This document shows, piece after piece, positions 58,616 through 64,000 of a DNA stretch of 64,000 nt (positions are counted from its first letter, which is position 1; the number at the start of each line of letters is the position of its first letter). Position numbers and translations under genes: made by a program. Location of the stretch: the NCBI RefSeq assembly GCF_910592395.1, contig NC_088309.1, positions 18,418,599 to 18,482,598 on the forward strand, given 5' to 3'. The notes beneath the pieces were generated by a model that searched no databases, was not told where the DNA came from, and worked only from the letters and a program-made list of their open reading frames with translations. The DNA is from Lineus longissimus. Lineage: Eukaryota > Nemertea > Pilidiophora > Heteronemertea > Lineidae.

Positions 58616-61600
58616 AATTTTTAAACAGAATGATTATTGTGTACCCTTTAGTTAATGTCAATACATTAACTAAAATGTACAGGAAATATAATTCTTCTTT
58701 TCTGACACGACCACGAAATGTACATGTATGAATCTTGACCTAGGTGGATAGCGTATTTAGTCATCAACGACTTTATCAAAGATTATGCCATTATTTTATA
58801 TAATGGCACATAAAATATTTCATTGTTTTGGTGCAAACACTATAATGGCCCGATAATGAATAATGAATAATAAAAAGGCCTCGTGCATTTTTAATTCTTT
58901 ACTATATTATTCTATAACGTTCGTTCCCTCAGCCTAAGCCTCTCATAGTCTCACAGATGGCTGCAAATGTGATACCATTTCTCCATTTGCAAATCGCGAA
59001 ATAACAAATACTATTATCCGGATTATACTGATATTGGTCGATCCATTAGGCCCGATTCAAGGTCGGCCGGCGTCACATATCAAGATTATAATACTGTCTT
59101 CATCAAACTCAAGGCAAAATCAAGCACTATGAATTAGATATATGTTTGGTCGGAGAAGGGGAGAAATACAAACGTGAAGGAATATTCGGAGGTTTTGCAA
59201 TGAAAGAAGCCCTGACCGAGCGGTCCATTAAGAGATGACGTAAAACGGTGACGTGCATGATTGCAAGAAAGCAATTATAGAAAGTGATAAAATTCCTGAC
59301 AACTGACAATTATTTTTATTGCTAAAGTTTATCTGTAATCTTCTACCAGATGTGTAATGTGCAGCGGAGTGAATGTAGCACGATTGCATTTGTTGGAATA
59401 TGAGTCGAATAACAACAAAAATATCATAAACATGCTTTATCCATGTTGCATCTGTAATCAACAGGAAGCATGATGAATTCAATAATCACTTCATCAAATA
59501 ATCACGCAACACTGCTTTACAAATTAATAATATCAGATTTAACTACAAACGACGTCGTCATTAACGAATGAAAAAAAAATTAGCTCAGTAAAGTGAACAT
59601 CAGTCGAACAATTGCTTTGCAAATGTTGCTAAGGCAAACATAAATAAAACTAATGAGTTTTGATGCCAATTGCACGCAGGTAATTTCTACACAAGAGCAG
59701 GGATTGTAGCGGCTAGAAATCACGTTTTATGACTGTGAAATCAACAATGCAACGTCACGAGGCAAAACGGAATTAAATCGTATAAACCATTAAATGTTTA
59801 CGGGCGTTTTATTACTTCAGCTTTTGCGAATAACATCATTCACGAAAATGAAAATCGCAAGATTAGGCTGTGATAGGTAAAACAAACCTTTAATAATTGA
59901 GAAGCTGTGTTTAATTATTTCGTAATCCGCTAAAATAAAAATCGTATGAACTAAAAGTGGGACGAGACGACATTGGTACGGCGCAAGGACTTTTGGACTT
60001 AAAGGACTGATTCCGCTAAGGTGGTGCCGTTGCAGCGAAATTCTTGATGCAAAAATAGAAAACTCTGGCGGCGAAGAAAGTCGCTCTTACTGGAATCAGT
60101 CCCTAATTCAATAAGCCGGGTCTACATAGCAACCTATGGTTGCAAACATCAGCAAACATTGTGTTAACACTTTATTTCAAAATACCATATTTCGGTATCT
60201 ATTGATGAAATAAGCAGTTTTATGAAAGAATTTAGCGCTTATTGAATAAAATTTACAGTTTATACTGGTGACGTTACTTTTATTCCTTGATCACTTCCAA
60301 TATTTGATTGTATGTGTGAGTTTATCAAAGAGTAGAGCTCGTTGCAGCGTCGGGAGGCGAAAAGAACTGACAAAGCTGGCGAATGTGAAGGCTAATTTTC
60401 TTATTAAGTTACTCTTTCGACGAAAGAGACGACAAAAGATTGTGTGCGTCCCTTAAACGCGTTATGGTTATGCATTAATGAAACCTCGAAAACCATCAAT
60501 ATTCGGTATGCGTCCGCAAGCACATCCTGTGGTTTTACGAGATGGTGTTGACTGAAGCAGGACGCTGGGGCTTAGAACTCTCGCACTAATACGATTATAA
60601 GCAAAGATTGGACTCGGTACGTGTCAAGGTTTTCTATTTTCGTTGTGAGACTACGATCAGGTGACAACTCAGCCAAGCATTCGTCAACAAAAACCATGAT
60701 AGAAATTACACATTAATGAAGGGACGGACATGACGGAGTCCAACCCATTTCATTTTTATTGCGTAAATATTTTATTTCCAGGGAAGATCCTTGATTACAC
60801 AACGAATGGAGGTCGAACATCGTATCAATTTCATGTAATAGAATAAGTACGTAGTAATGGGCATTTTCTTGAATGAGTCAATTTCGATTTGATTGACAAA
60901 CTAAGGGGTCAATTCCAATGCATGTGCGTTCGGTCCCATCCCAGATTTTCGCACATCACGTACCTTATCGACGACTTTAAAACAAAACTAGGTATAGAGG
61001 ACGATTTATGAACGACGAGTACATGAATCAGCACAGGACTTGATAACTTCGCCGTTTCGTACTTCTTCGTTCGTGGGGGTTGCGAAACTTGCCTATTACA
61101 CGAAACGAGGAGCAGATAAGATATTGTAATATAGCTGAGCTTGTTTGAGTTGACACGTGGTTTGGTTTCACCCCACAATATAGACCTGCATCATACACCT
61201 TGCACACTTGATGAAGTTCTTCTTCCTGTTCACCGAATGAAGGAATCACGTAACGAGATTGATCGCTCTGTTCTTCAATATCGAAAGCCACTCCACCGCA
61301 AGCACCGCAATGGATTCGGCTGGATGCACGTTTATCCGCAAATTGAATTATAATTCAATTGCGGTGAAAATTGCCGAAGAGAGTTATTCGATTATGGACT
61401 GTTCAGTTTAGCTTTGGCAAGGGTTGTCAATGTAGTTTTAGTAATGCTTCAGGTAACGAGTCCTATCATATCACATGGAAATCAACTCAGAAAAGATTTC
61501 GATTCTTTTAGTGGAATATGACTTGCAATATGCTAATCCGACAATGCCCTGTCTTCCCTGAGCAGCTTTCAGATATGTCTATCATTGCTCAGGATATTCA

Positions 61601-64000
61601 TGATACCCAATATATGATTAAAGAGTAAGAAGCCACAATTCAAGTCACTAAATCAACGTCAGGTCTTTTTGAACGAATGCAACTTTTCCGCTGCGACACT
61701 AAATGGTTTTGCATTAGATCTCCTCACATGATTTTCTTTGGGATCTTGTTGGTATTTAGATATGGGTCCTGTCTGCTGGTTTCACATTAATAACATATTT
61801 TTCTACGGAATGGCTTTCAGTATGTTAGCGGCGTTTACATCTAGACACTTTGTATAAAGTTTTATTTGACAATTGGGTAGAGAAGCCGTATAAAGAAGTC
61901 TGCCTTAAACTTCGTGAATATCAGTATTATAGCATGTTTAGCGGCATTTACATCTAAACAGGGAAAGTTTTATTTGCTGTAAAAACCAGTAGCCTATTCA
62001 ACAAAGCAACCGCAGTGGTCTTCGGGGCTCTATCGAGCTAGATAAGGTTCCATACCGGGTTCTAGACATGTCTCTTTGTCTAACATGCCTTACTCCACCC
62101 AGGTGAATAAATGGGTTGCCGCCAGAAATGCTCAGGTTGTAGCCCAAATTGAGGAGCGAATCTGACTCTACTGTATCAAGTTTCAGGATAGATTGAACTT
62201 ATGATAGTGTTTAGGTCGGACGATAACTTTTAACATGTTTAAAGTACAACTTCAAAAATAAAGTTTTTTAGCTTCAGCGAACACATGCACTCCTTGTTTA
62301 AGAAAAATGTAAGACCTCTAAATCTTTTTCAGTTCCTGAAAAACCTCTGAGGGTTTTTTTTCCCCTGAAAAACCTCTATTTCGAGTTCATTTGTGTTGGC
62401 AAAAATCCTAAAAAGTTTTCCAGTAGCTCAAAAACCATTATTCTAAGAGTGCAGTTGATGTCAGACGAAACCAAAAACTTTAAACTTTCAAAATACATGT
62501 ATCATTAAATTAAAAGCTAATAAAGTTAATATTTTATTGATAAAGAAGTAACGCATTTTTGTATGCATGTGCTAAACAAACATAAAACGGCTAGGAAATA
62601 GTTTCATACTGAACTATATATCTTTACCACTCACATCTGTTAAAACTATTTACTACATTACGCTCGGGATTTGTCAAGTAAAACACCCTTTTTATCTCTA
62701 ATTGAAAACGAAAGCCGCCGACACGCACGTGACATTGGCCTTGTTTGAGATTTTCTTAATGGGCCTACGAGAGTGGGCTTAGCAGATACTACACGACATG
62801 GCACTATGACACGAGAAACGGCATTAATAATGTCTGTATTTCATTCCATTGCGTGTTACTGGGAGTTTCTAAGTAATTTGAGAAAAAATCCCACACCTTT
62901 CTGAACTTGATCTTGATTTTGAAGGATTGTCTGCTTCGACAACAAGGGACCAGAAGCTGTTCTTGTTCTTCTCGACCAGCTCTGGTTTAGCGCATCACTC
63001 AGTATCTTCCTACGGGACGCGTAACTCAGCTGCTTTGCTTTCTTCTTCAGTCTGGTATTTGAGTGCAGCTTGGCGCGGTCGAAGAGTTCTTCGCCTGTTT
63101 TTCTTCCTGACTGCTTGTTTGACTGATCCAGTCCGTTGACCCATGAGAGGCTGGTTTTTCCGGTATTGATCGTTTTGTGCGGGGATCACTTCTTAATTGG
63201 TAATGTCCCTTGGCCTTGTTTGAACGTCTGCCAGTTTTCTTTTGCTTGTCTAGATTCGTCTCGGAGGATTTCTTGTTTGAGTTAGTGGCCTTTTGATTGC
63301 AATTCACAGTCTACATCTCTGTATTGGTGTGGGGTGCATGTCTCTGATTTGTATTAACTAGGTTGGTTTGATGTAGGATTCAGTAATTTTCATATGATAA
63401 TCGCCTCTGCCTGGTGCTCTTTCGGTCTGCTTGACGAGTGAAGAGTTGTTGTGAAGAACCAAGCCTGTCTCGTTGGTTCTAAAGTCGGAGTAGGGAAAAT
63501 GTGTCATCGATGACAAGATGTTGATTTAATAAAATTCAATACGAAAGTGGGAATATCACTGGCTGGCTGTCACCCGACTCCACAACCTCATGTTCGCTCA
63601 CCAGAAGTCTCAATCATTTTTAATCAGTCAACTTGGAGCAAATATCCATCGTGTTGGAATTGCTGATTAGATAATTGGTTTTCGACATTTCTCAATGATT
63701 TATCAGCTATTCAGCTGAAATGTTATTCATCACAGAATGTAGACCCAATTAATGAAAACCATATCATAAGCAATTTTATTTGCCCGTCTTTATACGTTCA
63801 TCTTCATTTATATTATACTACATCATGCTCGATGTTCTTCTTTTTACTGATCGAGTTTAAAAACTCTTTAGTTTAAGATAAGTTCATTACAACGTTCATT
63901 TCTCGCATTTCTTTTAGATATACACATGTACAATTTTTCTTCACTAATTGACTTGAAAAATCGCCCTCGCTACCATCATCCCTGTCTACATTATTTCAAA
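58616..64000. repeat. Large direct duplication, copy 2 (continues past window)
   Basis: Collinear with 49277-54810 and still matching at base 64000. Compared with copy 1 it lacks the 164-bp MITE and has, among others, a 9-bp insertion near 60424, a 7-bp insertion near 60849, a 5-bp deletion near 61535 and a 6-bp insertion at about 62494-62501 that creates TACATGTA. Confidence 0.95.

Overview
This is invertebrate metazoan genomic DNA: AT-rich, gene-poor, with GT-AG introns up to 14 kb, decayed non-LTR retrotransposons, many short inverted-repeat (MITE-like) elements and no bacterial operon structure. A marine bilaterian (mollusc, annelid, brachiopod, hemichordate, echinoderm or amphioxus) fits best. 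I cannot name the species.

The only gene I can defend by homology is on the minus strand. Four separate exons (32302-32506, 22057-22179, 7670-7733, 6575-6663) spell, in order and with every splice phase compatible, extracellular loop 2 to TM7 of a rhodopsin-class GPCR of the GnRH / AKH / corazonin receptor superfamily. The exons for the N-terminus and TM1-TM4 were not found and probably lie beyond 64000. The best candidate for the last coding exon (helix 8 and cytoplasmic tail) is a pair of exons inside a 111-bp tandem duplication at 5811-6031. The two copies would give tails that are identical at first and then end differently (30 and 23 codons including stop).

The rest is intron or flank filled with mobile DNA. 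1-5.5 kb: nested foldback elements, one with a TCAG target duplication. 7.7-22 kb (receptor intron): a foldback with two identical 103-bp arms, several repeat families, an inverted pair of about 340-bp elements, and two CRE/octamer/TATA promoter-like clusters, one ahead of two short ORFs joined by an ATGA overlap. 22-32 kb (intron): two LINE remnants, a short CAGTGGAACC-ended MITE, a degenerate tandem array and a 31-bp minisatellite. 33-49 kb: a LINE fragment with a 2A-like motif, a PIF/Harbinger element with transposase remnants, and small repeats.

49-64 kb is dominated by a recent direct duplication. 49277-54810 matches 58616-64000 at about 98-99% identity, with a period of about 9.3 kb, and both copies still match where the window ends. 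The copies differ by a clean insertion of a 164-bp MITE in copy 1, which reveals a CCGG target site, and by a 6-bp change that turns TA into TACATGTA in copy 2. Since TACATGTA occurs at least 24 times in the window, it may be a transposon excision footprint rather than a functional site. The spacer 54811-58615 holds nested palindromes, twin 18-bp palindromes and another foldback.
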